A stretch of DNA of 16,283 nt from NCBI GenBank assembly GCA_027596195.1, contig JADGJG010000576.1:1-16283 (forward strand), given 5' to 3'. The notes below the pieces were generated by a model that saw nothing but the letters and a program-made list of their open reading frames with translations, ran no database searches and had not been told where the DNA came from. This DNA is from Podochytrium sp. JEL0797 (Eukaryota; Chytridiomycota; Chytridiomycetes; Chytridiales; Chytriomycetaceae). This document shows, piece after piece, positions 15,716 to 16,283 of this stretch. Position 1 is the first letter of the stretch. Each line of letters starts with the position of its first letter. The position numbers were made by a program, and so were the translations under genes.

Positions 15716-16283
15716 TCAAAGCGATAGCAAATGCGAGGCCGATCCCGACGCTTGGCTACAAACCCAAACAGCTTTCGTGTGCCCTTCCTTCTTCAACAAC
15801 AACAACGCTTTCCGAACCGTTCCCAAATATTCCCGCTGTTGCGCCGATTGTGCGTCAAACGTCCTTCGGAATACTTCTTCGTCAGAGAGGTCGACGCCAA
15901 CGAGTTTGCGAATCACGGGCTCGGGCAGGTCGACAATGTACAGCTGTGACTTGTCAAGCGCTTTGATCGTTTCGTCCACGGTGCCGAGGGCTGTCAAAAC
16001 ACACAGAAGGGGAGAAAACAGGCAGTGAGTGGAGTGTTGAGCCCAAGGAAAAAAAGACCACACGTACCACGATCCTGGATCCTCGCACGTTCCTTCCCCT
16101 TCAGTTTCTCTTTCCTCCACGGAGCTTGAAAGATGGTTGTGTTGATGGATTCGTACACGTTTTTGGCGCGATTGGCCGAGTTGTTGTGAGTCTCTTCCGT
16201 GGCGGCTTGGTCACTGCCAGCGCCCAGTTCGTTGATGAGATGTTGGACGAGTTCCGATCGAGAGACTGTATACGAGAGTGTGT
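15716..16283 (-). CDS. 3' part of an unrecognised gene (runs off the right edge)
   Basis: Two exons are visible on the minus strand: from beyond 16283 down to 16068, and 15990-15716. The intron (GTACGT...TTTTGACAG, 77 nt) splices G|CC in phase 1 to give IQDRALGTVDETIKALDK. About 162 residues are visible. They are charged and helical: SRSELVQHLINELGAG, then NNSANRAKNVYESINTTIF, WRKEKLKGKERARIQD, LYIVDLPEPVIRKLVGVDL, SDEEVFRRTFDAQSAQQ and YLGTVRKALLLLKKEG, ending SHLLSL. The second half looks able to form a coiled coil or helical hairpin. I do not recognise the family, and the start lies outside the window. Confidence 0.7.

Noticed and set aside
1..16283. A novel multi-gene defence, mobile or biosynthetic system
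   Set aside because: All well-resolved genes are housekeeping or cytoskeletal eukaryotic genes; there is no transposase, integrase, terminal repeat, CRISPR array or biosynthetic cluster gene.

Overview
This is intron-rich nuclear DNA from a eukaryote, most likely an early-diverging zoosporic (flagellated) fungus such as a chytrid. The reasons are short introns (about 50-120 nt, nearly all GT-AG), densely packed genes, a fungal-looking ribosomal protein eL8 with an ATG-only first exon, and two genes tied to centrioles and stable microtubules (alpha-tubulin acetyltransferase and a FOP/CEP43-like protein) that Dikarya lack. The taxon is an inference from gene content; no rRNA or marker comparison was possible.

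Layout, left to right. 1-579 is a regulatory region upstream of cohesin RAD21 (+, 580-3357, 10 exons), perhaps with the start of a divergent gene at the left edge. ATAT1 (-, 3502-5220, 7 exons) converges on RAD21. It is divergent from a FOP/CEP43-like gene (+, 5277-6248, 6 exons), with only 56 bp between the two start codons. A small multi-pass membrane protein (-, 6319-6876, 3 exons) follows, then V-ATPase subunit a (-, 6946-10057, 10 exons), a helical-repeat protein tentatively of the SAPS/PP6-regulatory type (-, 10244-12604, 9 exons including a 9-nt micro-exon), and a Maf-family nucleotide pyrophosphatase (-, 12661-13355, 2 exons). A divergent promoter region separates Maf from RPL7A/eL8 (+, 13683-15377), whose second exon follows an 854-nt intron. 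The window ends in the 3' part of an unrecognised gene (-, 15716 to beyond 16283).

The genes do not form one pathway: this is a housekeeping region. The closest functional link is the ATAT1/FOP pair, both concerned with centriole, cilium or microtubule biology. RAD21 carries a recognisable separase-type cleavage motif and has E2F-like and MCB-like hexamer/octamer matches upstream. I see no mobile element, CRISPR array, tRNA, rRNA or clear new multi-gene system. The points most worth following are the tight ATAT1/FOP divergent arrangement, the insertion inside the ATAT1 catalytic domain, the micro-exon, and the promoter palindrome next to RPL7A.

All exon structures were worked out by hand from splice-site consensus, reading-frame phase and family resemblance. 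Most internal phases close exactly, but transcript data would be needed for untranslated regions and alternative sites.
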